Of a stretch of DNA of 64,000 bases, positions 10,468-21,898 are shown one piece after another. Each line of letters opens with the position of its first letter. Position 1 is the stretch's first letter. The DNA is from Schistocerca nitens (taxonomy: Eukaryota; Arthropoda; Insecta; Orthoptera; Acrididae). The stretch covers positions 104,084,269 to 104,148,268 of the forward strand of contig NC_064625.1 of assembly GCF_023898315.1 (NCBI RefSeq), written 5' to 3'. A program made the translations under genes and the position numbers. The notes beneath the pieces are model-generated. The model had not been told where the DNA came from. It was given only the letters and a program-made list of their open reading frames with translations, and did no database searches.

Positions 10468-11328
10468 GTTTTTATAGATAAAGATTACGGAAGTTCGCAG
10501 GAAGTCAACGTGCATGTTTATATAGAGGGATTGTCCTTAGAATGATATCCTCAGGGGTTTCCACAATTTCACCATTAAATAAACGAGACAATATAACAAA
10601 ACATGGATATCTAGGGTTCTTATTCAATACAGGTCGCAGTTCACTTGGAAATACGCCACCCGCTTCACCTGGTACAAGACTGACTTTCCGAACTGCATCT
10701 TCCGCTATTCCCGCATACTCTTGGAGAGCCTCCAGTTTATTGATACTATGGTGAAGCCATCTGAAGTGACCTGCGATGTATGGAACTCAACTGAGCCCTT
10801 TAGAAGTGTTGAACGCTGACGAGTTTCCAGTCAGAGATACTGTCAGAAGAAAAGTTCCCCCTCACTGACTTCACAGTTTCGAAGTGCTTACTGTAGAAAA
10901 TCACAACTTCGATCCGTGGTGCTCGTATTGTTATCACTGGCTCCGGAGTTAGGGGTACATTCGGTAGCTGCTGCTTTTAGCGTTGCACAAGTTTCAAGAA
11001 AACCTCCTTCTTTGCAATTAACCCTGGAAACTTATGTCTAACTGCCTGTACCACTTGCTGAAATTCATGAGACGTATGTGTAACATGAACTAAGTTTGGA
11101 TAAAGTACACTCATTCTCATAAATTAAGGATAATGCTGATACATGGAGAAACAACGCTCTGGTGGGCTGTTTGCATGTTTAAATCACCTCGGGGTATGAC
11201 CATGCGGTACATTTGACCTGCGGTCCTCACACAGTGGTGCTGGCAGCAGTCCACATACGCAGAGGTGTGTTGGTGCATGTCAGAGTATGGTGCAACGAAT
11301 AAGTGTGCAGACGTTTTCAGACGTGCTA

Positions 11329-12530
11329 ATGGTGAGATTGGCTCAAAGAACACGTACTGATGACGTTATGAGGGGTAGAATACTAGGGCGACTGGAGGCT
11401 GGTCAGACACAGCAGCCGGCCGGTGTGGCCAAGCGGTTAAAGGCGCTTCAGTCTGGAACCGCGCGACCGCTACGGTCGCAGGTTCGAATCCTGCCTCGGG
11501 CATGGATGTGTGTGATAGGTTAGTTAGGTTTAAGTAGTTCTATGTTCTAGGGGACTGATGACCTTAGATGTTAAGTCCCATAGTGCTCAGAGCCATTTGA
11601 ACCATTTGAAACACAGCAGGTCGTAGCAATGACCCTTCGGGCGCCACAAAGTGTGATCTCAAGATTATGGCAACGATACCAGCAGACAGGAAACGTGTCC
11701 AGGCGCTACAGTACTGGACGTCCACAGTGTACAACACCACAAGAAGACCGACATCTCACCATCAGTGCCCGCAGACGGCCACGGAGTACTGCAGGTAGCC
11801 TTGCTCGGGACCTTACCTCAGCCACTGGAACAATTGTCTCCAGATACACAGTCTACAGACGACTGAACAGATATTGTTTATTCACCCGGAGACGAGCAAG
11901 GTAAATTCCACTGACCCCTGGTCGCAGGAGAGCCCCTATAGTCTGGTGTCAAGAACACAGTACATGGTCATTGGAAGAGTGGTCCCAGGTTACGTTCATG
12001 GACGAGTCCAGGTATAGTCTGAACGGTGATTCTCGACGGGTTTTCATCTGGCGTGAACCAAGAACCAGATACCAACCCCTTGAAAGGGACATGTATGGAG
12101 GTCGTGGTTCAATGGTCTGGGGTGGGATTATGATTCGTGCACGTATACCATGCATGTCTGTGACAGAGGAACTGTAACAGGTCAGGTGTATCAGGACGTC
12201 ATTTTGCACCGCCTTTTCAGGGGTGCAGTGGGTCCCATCTTCCTCCTGAAGGATGATATCACACGGCCCCACCGAGTTGCCATCGTGGAGGAGTACCTTG
12301 AAAGGCGAACGGAGTGACCTGCAGGTTCTCCAGACCTAAAATTCATCGAGCACGTCTGGGATGCTCTCGGTCGACGTATCGCTGCACATCTTCAAACCCC
12401 TACGACACTTCAGGAGCTTGAACAGACAGTGGTGCAAGAATGAGAGGCTATATCCCAGCAGCTGCACGACCACCTGATCCAGAGTATGCCAACCCATTGT
12501 GCGGACTGTGTGTGTATGCATGGTGACCAT
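11329..12530 (+). pseudogene. Family C Tc1-like transposase, broken
   Basis: The frame starts MVRLAQRTRTDDVMRGRILG with a helix-turn-helix, is cut by the SINE at 11416-11610, and resumes at TLRAPQSVISRLWQRYQQTG, then STGRPQCTTPQEDR. The core shows FMDESRYSLNGDSRR (first D), SMVWGGIMI, KDDITRPHRVAIVEEYLERR (second D) and SPDLKFIEHVWDALGRRI (E). Stops after RRRAR and SVTEEL and a TGA before PAGSPDL show decay. In family order and spacing it is an ordinary Tc1-like protein. Confidence 0.85.
11416..11610 (+). mobile_element. tRNA-derived SINE, S4
   Basis: The head begins CGGCCGGTGTGGCCAAGCGG with a variable-arm hairpin (CGACCGCTACGGTCG) and box B GGTTCGAATCC; the body ends CTCAGAGCCATTTGAACC. 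It is flanked by ACACAGCAG (11407-11415 and 11611-11619) inside the family C transposase. Confidence 0.93.
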
Positions 12531-13240
12531 ATCCCATACTGATGTCGGGGTGCATTCGCAGGAAACAGTGGCGTTTTGTAGGACATGTGTTTTGGGACGG
12601 TTTTCTCAACGTCTCACTAATACCGTGGACCTACAGATCTGTGTCGTGTGTTTTCCCAATGTTCCTATGCTATCAGTGCCAGTTTTGTGTAGTGCCACGT
12701 TGTGTGGCACCACATTCTGCACTTATCCTTAATTTATGAGCATGAGTGTATATTAAGGCATCTCTCCGCTTTCAATACGTACATCAATAGAACGCTCTCT
12801 TCTGTTACGCCGTCTGACCTATTGTTGAATTGTTTGTTGTCTGCAAAGCCTTTCAATAAATCTAACAGGGTTTAGACGCATCCTCAGAGTCCAACTTTCC
12901 CACAGCTAGTTTAATGATGAAACGGCCCACATTGTACGTCACCTACCCTCAGAAATGCATATTGGTGATTTGCCAAGTCAGCCTTGAATTTTTGTCTGCT
13001 GCGTCAACATATGAAGAATCCAGATAATTCTTCCTGAGAGTAGGCTCGTTGGGAATGTTGCGGTTGCAGTATTTCTGTAAAAAGTGTTTGAATTCAGGTA
13101 CCTGAATCCTTTCCCAGGGTATGTTCCCTGCAACCAATGCAAAACACACCTCTTTGTAAAATTCTCTACTACATGTTGTAGGCTGGCCCTGCGACTGTGC
13201 GAGTAGAACTTGTGTCTTTTAAGAAATCCGTTGTTCATTC

Positions 13241-14269
13241 CTAATATGAAGATTGCTTCGTAAACGTCGTTCAGTTTGAGATATCATCATACGTCTCATA
13301 CGTTTATCACAATTGTGCCACAGGACTATTTTATCATCACCGGTTAAAGCAGTCTTAATAGAAATCAATATGTTCAGCTTTGATGACGACGAGGACGCAA
13401 CCAGTGCCAATGTTAACTTAAATGCAGCTGTCTGTCACTCATAGTGAAGAGCTTGATAGCAAGAAAAGTAAGCGTTTAAAACAAATCGTTGTTGTTCGCA
13501 TCGAACTTGCGCAATTTAGGTTTAAGTGTAACAGGATTGACGACAGTACCAGAAACACAATAATACAATTTAATTTATTTTCATTTCTTGCAATGCGGCA
13601 AAAGTGTATGGGACTTAACGAAAATTTATTATAATTCCATAGTCTAACAATATTTTAAAAAATGTAAAATTGTCTACGATAGTGTGAAATACGCACTATA
13701 CCTCAAAATATGCAAAAATACCTAATTTTAAGCTTCGAAATAAAGTTTCTTTCAGTGTAACTCATCGGCATTTTAGTTTTCCTTATAACCACATATAAAG
13801 GAACAGAAAAGGTAATTAGATAAAAATGCGGGCTCCAGTCATCAGGTTAATGAACAAGCCTTCAGCCCTTCAAGGTGAAGATGTTCTGCATAAAAAATGT
13901 TGTAGCACTGATGTAACATTCGATTTTAAAAATGGCTTTCCTCGAAACAAGTGCTAGATTTAGGACATTTCGAGAACAGCAGACACTGAGCAGACAATCA
14001 CGCGTTTAGAAGCTTATCTTTGCAGTCGTTAGCTATTTTCCATATAAAAAGTTACATTGGTGTGATATTTAACTGTCAAAATGGTTTCCGTCGAATTAAG
14101 TACTAAATTTACATTATTTAGATTACAGAAGAAGTTAAGAAAGCAAATAAGATGTCAATGCTTTCTGAAGAAAACTTGAAAATAAAAAATAATTGAAAAA
14201 TCGGTGAAATGTTTTGTGAAAAGAGTTATCTAAAAGTAAAAGTAAATGGAAAATCCAGGATGGAATGTA
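13241..14269. other. AT-rich spacer
   Basis: No coding frame, tRNA-like sequence or repeat end was recognised. The first ~170 bp may be further decayed 5' sequence of the hAT-like relic. Confidence 0.5.
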
Positions 14270-14379
14270 ACAATATTATGAAAAGGGAAGTTGTTGTTCT
14301 CCATATAGCGGAGATGCTGAGTCGGAGATAGGCACAACAAAAAAAGCTTTCGGCCATTAAGGCCTTCGTCAACAATAGA

Positions 14380-14381
<2 letters not shown>

Positions 14382-14427
<46 letters not shown>
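14382..14427. repeat. (AC)n microsatellite
   Basis: Uninterrupted AC dinucleotide run of about 23 units inside the MITE. Confidence 0.97.
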
Positions 14428-14430
<3 letters not shown>

Positions 14431-14507
14431 TGCAGTCTCAGGCAACTGAAGCCATACTGCCGGATCTTCGCTATATGGTGAGCAGCAACTTTCCTTTTCA
14501 TAATATT

Positions 14508-14723
14508 CAAAAATGGTTCAAATGGCTCTGAGCACTATGGGACTTAACATCTACGGTCATCAGTCCCCTAGAACTTAGAACTACTTACACCTAACTAACC
14601 TAAGAACATCACACAACACCCAGTCGTCACGAGGCAGAGAAAATCCCTGGCCCCGCCGAGAATCGAACCCGGGAACCCGGGCGTGGGAAGTGAGAACGCT
14701 ACCGCACGACCACGAGCTGCGGA
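14508..14723 (-). mobile_element. tRNA-derived SINE, S5 (second head type)
   Basis: Read on minus, the head has CTCGTGGTCGTGCGGTAGCG and box B GGGTTCGATTCTCGG, followed by a GATTTTCTCTGCCTCGTGA linker and then the shared body. A 14-bp duplication CTTTTCATAATATT flanks it (14494-14507 and 14724-14737). Confidence 0.93.
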
Positions 14724-14739
14724 CTTTTCATAATATTGT

Positions 14740-15161
14740 CTGGAAGTAGTAAATAAAAGGAGTTAGACAAACATCTGAATGATGCTCGAAATCATGTATG
14801 GCAATTGAGGTGCGTCAAATGTTTCTTTAATCTATTTTATTCTTACTTTCAGGTAACCCATTTCACAAAATATTTGACGGATTTCTTTTGTCCTAGTCTT
14901 TGAATGAAAACAGTGGCCATGCCACAGTGTCAACATGGCAGTAACGTTGAGATGTTATAATTGAGTAATGGAATGGATGTTTGGCGAGGATGTTAATAAA
15001 AGCAGTGGTCCATTGCTTGATGACAATGATGCAGATCCAGATTATGTATCAGCAAATTCATCACCTATAACGCATGTGTGGCTTAGTATTAACCTACATT
15101 CAGAAAGTCTTCAGTTTTGGGAAGTTCTTTAACACGAGTATTTCATGAATGTAATGAAATA
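14740..15161. other. Spacer
   Basis: AT-rich sequence without a recognised gene or repeat end. Confidence 0.5.
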
Positions 15162-16491
15162 TACGAGGTGTGGCTAGAAAAAAACCGGACTAGTACTGGT
15201 GAAACAATAAAACGAATGCAATAAGGCTGAAAGTCGCGTGGCCTGTCACGTGACTCTCGCTCCGCCTACTACTCGAGTTTCATCTGCCTCCTGCACTCAG
15301 TCTGCCCGTGGCGTCTGTTTTAAGTAGTTGACGTTTTGTCTGTGCGTCGGAAAATGTTGAGTGTACAGAAAGAACAGCGTGTTAACATCAAATTTTGTTT
15401 CAAACTAGGAAAATCTGCAAGTGAAACGTTTGTAATGTTACAACAAGTGTACGGCGATGATTGTTTATCGCGAACACAAGTGTTTGAGTGGTTTAAACGA
15501 TTTAAAGATGGTCGCGAAGACACCAGTGATGACACTCGCACTGGCAGACCATTGTCAGCAAAAACTGATGCAAACATTGAAAAAATCGGTAAACTTGTTC
15601 GACAAGATCGCCGTTTAACAATCAGAGCAGTGTCTGAGTTAACAGGAGTTGACAAGGAAAGTGTTAGGCAGATTCTTCATGAAAGTTTCAACACGAACAA
15701 AGTGTGTTCAAAAATGGTTCCAAAGTGTCTCACAATTGAACAGAAGGAACGCCGAAAAATGATTTGTTCTGACATCCTGGAAAACATTGAAAGTGATCCC
15801 ACCTTCTTACAAAATGTTATTACTTGCGATGAATCGTGGTTTTTTACTTACGATCCCGAAACTAAACGCCAATCGATGCATTGGAAAACTCCTGGTTCTC
15901 CACGACAAAAAAAAAAGCACGAATGTCAAAATCGAAATTCAAGGCAATGATGATTGTTTTTTTTTTTTGACATCAAAGGGATTGTGCACATTGATTGGGT
16001 ACCAGAGGGACAAACAGTGAATCAGCATTACTACATTAGCGTCCTGGCTACCCTACGTGAGCGAGTACGGAGAAAACGGGACGATTTGTGGAGAAAAAAG
16101 TCATGGATCCTTCACCAAGACAATGCCCCAGCTCACAGTGCGTTGTCAGTGAAGACGTTTTTGGCAAAACACAACATTCCCATCTTAGATCATCCACCCT
16201 ACTCACCTGATTTGGCCCCCTGTGACTTTTTTCTTTTCCCTAAAGTCAAGTCAGCTTTGAAAGGAACTAGATTTGAGACTGTTGAAGCAGTAAAAGAAAA
16301 AGCGACGGAAGTAATGTATGGACTTACCGGAAATGATCTGCAGCATTGCTATGAACAGTGAAAAATTCGTATGGAGCGGTGTAGAGACCGAGGAGGAGAG
16401 TACATTGAAGGAGATAACATGAAATTGTAAGTAATTGTAAATAAATGTTTTTTCCAGCATCAGTCCGGTTTTTTTCTAGCCGCACCTCGTA
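15162..16491 (+). mobile_element. mariner element (DD34D), near-complete
   Basis: Terminal inverted repeats of ~28 bp (CGAGGTGTGGCTAGAAAAAA and, in complement at the right end, CGAGGTGCGGCTAGAAAAAA, then ACCGGAC) differ at about one base. TA is present at both ends. Total length about 1.33 kb is normal for mariner. Confidence 0.95.
15354..16430 (+). pseudogene. mariner transposase with frameshifts and a nonsense codon
   Basis: From ATG at 15354 the protein has a mariner helix-turn-helix region (KSASETFVMLQQVYGDDCLS), the TGRPLS linker, CDESWFFTYD (first D), HQDNAPAHSALS (second D) and YSPDLAPCDFF (third D); 34 residues separate the last two. The frame slips by one in an A-run near 15906-15915 and returns in a T-run near 15957-15969, so the two indels compensate overall. 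TGA at 16359-16361 replaces an expected tryptophan just before KIRMERCRDRGG; the natural stop is 16428-16430. Recent but disabled. Confidence 0.92.
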
Positions 16492-16772
16492 TATAATGAG
16501 CAGTTGTAAGGTTTGTGTAAATCACTGTTTCGTTTTACCTTGTAACAATAGTGAAACCTATAGTAAATGTGTGTAAGAATTAGCACTATTTTGCCCAATT
16601 GTTAAAGCTTCTGGGTTATCACATTATTTATTCCGCTTTTTTATATTTAGGGAGTAGCACAGTCTACAACCACAGTTCTTAACTGGGTGTCCGTGAGATT
16701 TGAATGTAAAGTGCGGGAGATCACCAACTATGAAGGAATACTGTAAAGTTTGGCATATGACCTTCTGGGTCT

Positions 16773-16967
16773 GCCGGCCGCGGTGGTCTAGCGGTTCTGG
16801 CGCTGCAGTCCGGAACCGCGCGACTGCTACGGTCGCAGGTTCGAATCCTGCCTCGGGCATGGGTGTGTGTGATGTCCTTAGGTTAGTTAGGTTTAAGTAG
16901 TTCTAAGTTCTAGGGGACTTATGACCTAAGATGTTGAGTCCCATAGTGCTCAGAGCCTTTTGAGCCA
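16773..16967 (+). mobile_element. tRNA-derived SINE, S6
   Basis: The head CCGGCCGCGGTGGTCTAGCG, box B GGTTCGAATCC and shared body ending CTCAGAGCCTTTTGAGCC are present. Flanking duplication was not resolved. Confidence 0.88.
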
Positions 16968-17567
16968 AGTAGCTGAAAGAGAAGTAGGAAACGGGTGACA
17001 GTGCCAGTGAAGGTCAAATATGAACTGAAAGCAGGCTTCTTAAATGTTTCATCGCGAAAAAGTGGTAGTCATTTCTTATCTCCTTAGAAGTAGCAAGAAA
17101 ATACGAAGAACTATACCATATCAATAACAAGAATACGAGGGTTGAATGAAAAGTAATGCCTCTTCGTTAATTGGGTTTGGATGGGAATATTTTAATAAAT
17201 CGAACGCAGAAATAATCCTTAGAATGTAATCTTTAATTACCAATATTCACTTTACCACATAATCACCAGCCAATTGTATACATTTCTGCCAACGATGAAC
17301 AAGTTTTCTGAAGCCGTCACGGAAGAAGTCGACACCCTGTTTTGGCAACCACAGTCTCACAGTTCTCTCAACGTCTTTATCAGAAGACTAATGGTGTTCC
17401 CGCAGATGGTCTTTCACTATCGGGAACAGATGGAAGTTCCTGGCAAATTTCAAGTCTGTGCACTTTCATTTCGGGAGTCAGCATCCGGGCTACCCATCGT
17501 GCTCAGATCTTCCGATAGCCAAGCAAAGCAATAACGTGACTCACACGGTCTTGTGTAATGCCGATTG

Positions 17568-18993
17568 TACACTCCTGGAAATGGAAAAAAGAACACATTG
17601 ACACCGGTGTGTCAGACCCACCATACTTGCTCCGGACACTGCGAGAGGGCTGTACAAACAATGATCACACGCACGGCACAGCGGACACACCAGGAACCGC
17701 GGTGTTGGCCGTCGAATGACGCTAGCTGCGCAGCATTTGTGCACCGCCGCCGTCAGTGTCAGCCAGTTTGCCGTGGCATACGGAGCTCCATCGCAGTCTT
17801 TAACACTGGTAGCATGCCGCGACAGCGTGGACGTGAACCGTATGTGCAGTTGACGGACTTTGAGCTAGGGCGTATAGTGGGCATGCGGGAGGCCGGGTGG
17901 ACGTACCGCCGAATTGCTCAACACGTGGGGCGTGAGGTCTCCGCAGTACATCGATGTTGTCGCCAGTGGTCGGCGGAAGGTGCACGTGCCCGTCGACCTG
18001 GGACCGGACCGCAGCGACGCACGGATGCACGCCAAGACCGTAGGATCCTACGCAGTGCCGTAGGGGACCGCACCGCCACTTCCCAGCAAATTAGGGACAC
18101 TGTTGCTCCTGGGGTATCGGCGAGGACCATTCGCAACCGTCTCCATGAAGCTGGGCTACGGTCCCGCACACCGTTAGGCCGTCTTCCGCTCACGCCCCAA
18201 CATCGTGCAGCCCGCCTCCAGTGGTGTCGCGACAGGCGTGAATGGAGAGACGAATGGAGACGTGTCGTCTTCAGCGATGAGAGTCGCTTCTGCCTTGGTG
18301 CCAATGATGGTCGTATGCGTGTTTGGCGCCGTGCAGGTGAGCGCCACAATCAGGACTGCATACGACCGAGGCACACAGGGCCAACACCCGGCATCATGGT
18401 GTGGGGAGCGATCTCCTACACTGGCCGTACACCACTGGTGATCGTCGAGGGGACACTGAATAGTGCACGGTACATCCAAACCGTCATCGAACCCATCGTT
18501 CTACCATTCCTAGACCGGCAAGGGAACTTGCTGTTCCAACAGGACAATGCACGTCCGCATGTATCCCGTGCCACCCAACGTGCTCTAGAAGGTGTAAGTC
18601 AACTACCCTGGCCAGCAAGATCTCCGGATCTGTCCCCCATTGAGCATGTTTGGGACTGGATGAAGCGTCGTCTCACGCAGTCTGCACGTCCAGCACGAAC
18701 GCTGGTCCAAGTGAGGCGCCAGGTGGAAATGGCATGGCAAGCCGTTCCACAGGACTACATCCAGCATCTCTACGATCGTTTCCATGGGAGAATAGCAGCC
18801 TGCATTGCTGCGAAAGGTGGATACACACTGTACTAGTGCCGACATTGTGCATGCTCTGTTGCCTGTGTCTATGTGCCTGTGGTTCTGTCAGTGTGATCAT
18901 GTGATGTATCTGACCCCAGGAATGTGTCAATAAAGTTTCCCTTTCCTGGGACAATGAATTCACGGTGTTCTTATTTCAATTTCCAGGAGTGTA
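17568..18993 (+). mobile_element. Tc1-like family A element, copy A3
   Basis: Complete 1426-bp copy with TACACTCCTGGAAATGG at the left and the complementary end at 18993. Inserted at a TA inside the deleted mariner. Confidence 0.97.
17814..18836 (+). CDS. Tc1-like transposase, copy A3
   Basis: Uninterrupted 340 aa from the conserved ATG with D155, D244 and E277. Differences include R18L (FELGR), T44A, R289Q and L300V in the C-terminal third, and L323F. It is one of the more diverged intact frames of the family, so it may be slightly older than A8 and A9. Confidence 0.93.
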   Translation: MPRQRGREPYVQLTDFELGRIVGMREAGWTYRRIAQHVGREVSAVHRCCRQWSAEGARARRPGTGPQRRTDARQDRRILRSAVGDRTATSQQIRDTVAPGVSARTIRNRLHEAGLRSRTPLGRLPLTPQHRAARLQWCRDRREWRDEWRRVVFSDESRFCLGANDGRMRVWRRAGERHNQDCIRPRHTGPTPGIMVWGAISYTGRTPLVIVEGTLNSARYIQTVIEPIVLPFLDRQGNLLFQQDNARPHVSRATQRALEGVSQLPWPARSPDLSPIEHVWDWMKRRLTQSARPARTLVQVRRQVEMAWQAVPQDYIQHLYDRFHGRIAACIAAKGGYTLY

Positions 18994-19476
18994 CTTGCAA
19001 TTTCTCTCTGAGTGATACGACGATCGTCCTTGCAATCTGTCAACATTTTGCTTGTGAAACTGGGTGGTTGCTGTCACAGGACGCCCAACTCTTTGTTTGT
19101 CACGCAGGTGGGATGTTCCCGCCTCAACATCTTTAAACTTACTCGCCCAACGACGCACAGTACTCACATCAACACAATCACCATAAACTGCTTTCATTCT
19201 CTGGCGAATCTCCTTTGAGGTGACACCTTCTGATGTGAAGAATTCAATGACTGCACTTTGCTTAAAGCGCATTGTCCAATTGTCTTCGCAGCGTTCCATA
19301 CATTATACTCTAACAACACAAACGTTCAATGCTAAGGCTTCCCGCCAACTGGAGCTGTAGAGAAGAGGCTACAGGACAAGCCATTACCTGCCGCATACCA
19401 ATGCTGCCAACTGTTGAAGAGTTACGAAGGTGGAGGCATTACTTTTCAGTCAACCCTCGTATATTGACTTGCTACC

Positions 19477-19887
19477 TACCGGGTGGTTATAATTAAGGTG
19501 CAGCTATTGGCAAAGGTCTCGTGTGAACTGCAATTATTGTATGATACAGAAACTTGGTAGCTATGCTAATTCGTTAATTGAGAACTGATTTATGCCGAAA
19601 AAAATTAGTTCCAATTTTGGCCACCAGGTGCGAACGTGGCGCTGTACATCATCTCGTCCACGTCTCCGGTGTTCATATTAAACAAATTGTGTAAACTGCG
19701 TTTAATAATAAAATCAGCGTTAAGCCATTCTCACTTGTGTGACCTTTCCTGCTCACGTCCCGGTCCTAATCTATTTTTTCCCCAACTAAATCGATTCCGC
19801 ATTAACGCTTTAGAATATGTACCAAGTTTCGCTGCCAACGACAATTATAGCCCACAGTAGCTGCACTTTAGTTATAAGCGCCTGGTA
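19477..19887. mobile_element. MITE, ~410 bp
   Basis: Imperfect terminal inverted repeats of about 35 bp: TACCGGGTGGTTATAATTAA then GGTGCAGCTA at the left; in complement TACCAGGCGCTTATAACTAA then AGTGCAGCTA at the right. No coding sequence. Confidence 0.72.
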
Positions 19888-20472
19888 CAACCTATAAATT
19901 ACTACTATTACGACAGTCATCAAGTGAGTATTGAAGAAAATGAATATTCAAAATTGCTTTATTAATGTTGTTACTACACTTAACAAAAACTCCCATGGTT
20001 TCTACCTGAGCGTTTTAGGCATAGTGAATACTAGTTCATTTATGTGCGAAATTTTGATTCTGTAGTATTGTGTATTCTAATGCAAAAGGAAATAGACACA
20101 AAAGTCTGGCAACATTTGGTATGATAGTTCAGTCAGTACAGAACAAGAGACCGGTATTTTTTAATGGTACTGGGATAGCTTTTTTCCCCTTTTGTTTAGT
20201 GTTTATGGTATACCGCTTTCTTATGTAAATTACTAAGTATCACACAATTGTTCTCAAAACTTTTCCAAGTACTTTTGAAGAAGGCAGTGGTCTTGCACAG
20301 TAACAGGGACAATGTTACAAATAAACATTTTTGTAGGACTTATTAAGAATTTTTTTACCCGTGTGGCAGATTACATAGATAGAAAAATTAGCATAGCAGT
20401 TTGTAGAAAAAGCTACAGGTAACTCTATTGTGGTTTGCTATTTGCGGATTTAACGAAACAAAGGTTGACATA
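19888..20472. other. Spacer
   Basis: AT-rich, no recognised gene or element. Confidence 0.5.
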
Positions 20473-21898
20473 TACACTCCTGGAAATTGAAATAAGAACA
20501 CCGTGAATTCATTGTCCCAGGAAGGGGAAACTTTATTGACACATTCCTGGGGTCAGATACATCACATGATCACACTGACAGAACCACAGGCACATAGACA
20601 CAGGCAACAGAGCATGCACAATGTCGGCACTAGTACAGTGTATATCCACCTTTCGCAGCAATGCAGGCTGCTATTCTCACATGGAGACGATCGTAGAGAT
20701 GCTGGATGTAGTCCTGTGGAACGGCTTGCCATGCCATTTCCACCTGGCGCCTCAGTTGGACCAGCGTTCGTGCTGGACGTGCAGACCGCGTGAGACGACG
20801 CTTCATCCAGTCCCAAACATGCTCAATGGGGGACAGATCCGGAGATCTTGCTGGCCAGGGTAGTTGACTTACACCTTCTAGAGCACGTTGGGTGGCACGG
20901 GATACATGCGGACGTGCATTGTCCTGTTGGAACAGCAAGTTCCCTTGCCGGTCTAGGAATGGTAGAACGATGGGTTCGATGACGGTTTGGATGTACCGTG
21001 CACTATTCAGTGTCCCCTCGACGATCACCAGTGGTGTACGGCCAGTGTAGGAGATCGCTCCCCACACCATGATGCCGGGTGTTGGCCCTGTGTGCCTCGG
21101 TCGTATGCAGTCCTGATTGTGGCGCTCACCTGCACGGCGCCAAACACGCATACGACCATCATTGGCACCAAGGCAGAAGCGACTCTCATCGCTGAAGACG
21201 ACACGTCTCCATTCGTCCCTCCATTCACGCCTGTCGCGTCACCACTGGGGGCGGGCTGCATGATGTTGGGGCGTGAGCGGAAGACGGCCTAACGGTGTGC
21301 GGGACCGTAGCCCAGCTTCATGGAGACGGTTGCGAATTGTCCTCGCCGATACCTCAGGAGCAACAGTGTCCCTAATTTGCTGGGAAGTGGCGGTGCGGTC
21401 CCCTACGGCACTGCGTAGGATCCTACGGTCTTGGCGTGCATCCGTGCGTCGCTGCGGTCCGGTCCCAGGTCGACGGGCACGTGCACCTTCCGCCGACCAC
21501 TGGCGACAGCATCGATGTACTGTGGAGACCTCACGCCCCACGTGTTGAGCAATTCGGCGGTACGTCCACCCGGCCTCCCGCATGCCCACTATACGCCCTC
21601 GCTCAAAGTCCGTCAACTGCACATTCGGTTCACGTCCACGCTGTCGCGGCATGCTACCAGTGTTAAAGACTGCGATGGAGCTCCGTATGCCACGGCAAAC
21701 TGGCTGACACTGACGGCGGCGGTGCACAAATGCTGCGCAGCTAGCGCCATTCGACGGCCAACACCGCGGTTCCTGCTGTGTCCGCTGTGCCGTGCGTGTG
21801 ATCATTGCTTGTACAGCCCTCTCGCAGTGTCCGGAGCAAGTATGGTGGGTCTGACACACCGGTGTCAATGTGTTCTTTTTTCCATTTCCAGGAGTGTA
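20473..21898 (-). mobile_element. Tc1-like family A element, copy A4
   Basis: Complete 1426-bp copy in reverse orientation with both terminal repeats and TA at each end (the right end reads TATA). Confidence 0.97.
20630..21652 (-). pseudogene. Tc1-like transposase A4, nonsense mutation
   Basis: The 1023-nt frame is full length and in register, but codon 138 (Cys, TGT) is TGA at 21241-21239, just before the catalytic core. Both halves remain open. A further change P133 region (HHAARPQW) and Y10N are visible. The protein would end before D155, so no catalytic activity is possible. Confidence 0.95.

Larger units (their letters stand above)
11106..12750 (+). mobile_element. Tc1-like family C element, split by a SINE
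   Basis: Terminal inverted repeats of about 28 bp: TACACTCATTCTCATAAATT at the left and, in complement, TACACTCATGCTCATAAATT at the right, both followed by AAGGATAA. TA occurs at both ends. Without the nested SINE the element is about 1.44 kb. It interrupts a hAT-like relic. Confidence 0.9.
10490..13240 (-). pseudogene. hAT-like (DUF659-type) transposase relic, split by Tc1-like element C
   Basis: On the minus strand, 13149-12949 reads CFALVAGNIPWERIQVPEFK and NIPNEPTLRKNYLDSSYVD. This resembles the N-terminal part of insect hAT-like proteins with a DUF659 region. Reading continues to NVGRFIIKLAVGKLDSEDA and stops at the element C boundary (12750). On the other side, from 11105, it resumes as LYPNLVHVTHTSHEFQQVV, then PEPVITIRAPRIEVVIFYSK and LVPGEAGGVFPSELRPVLNK. 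Several stops and frame changes make it inactive. The family call is from remembered motif style and is moderate; continuity across the insertion is seen in the sequence. Confidence 0.55.
14270..14739. mobile_element. Microsatellite-bearing MITE, invaded by a SINE
   Basis: Terminal inverted repeats of about 45 bp start ACAATATTATGAAAAGG at the left; the complement ends at 14739. Without the SINE and its duplicated target the element is about 240 bp, has no coding capacity, and holds a (CA)n tract plus an AAGCTTTCGGCCATTAAGGC segment. The SINE at 14508-14723 lies in the right terminal repeat. Confidence 0.75.
17141..19299 (-). pseudogene. mariner transposase, catalytic core deleted
   Basis: From 19299 on minus the frame reads SAVIEFFTSEGVTSKEIRQR, YGDCVDVSTVRRWASKFKD and GRPVTATTQ, the two N-terminal DNA-binding regions. 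A3 interrupts at 18993; beyond it IGITQDRVSHVIALLGYRKI continues the same domain. The reading then jumps to C-terminal sequence (FRDGF then KLVHRWQKCIQLAGDYV), so the catalytic triad is missing. This is a non-autonomous derivative that could only be moved by an enzyme made elsewhere. Confidence 0.82.
17134..19461 (-). mobile_element. Internally deleted mariner, split by A3
   Basis: Inverted ends: left ACGAGGGTTGAATGAAAAGT and right ACTTTTCAGTCAACCCTCGT, TA at each end. Without the nested 1426-bp A3 copy the element is only about 0.9 kb. Confidence 0.9.

Noticed and set aside
11540..11580. CTGATGA in the SINE body as a hammerhead box
   Set aside because: No GAAA box follows; the GGGACT...AGTCCC pairing explains the conservation.
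14226..14510. 94-aa frame with a run of Cys-Val
   Set aside because: Translation of the (AC)n microsatellite.
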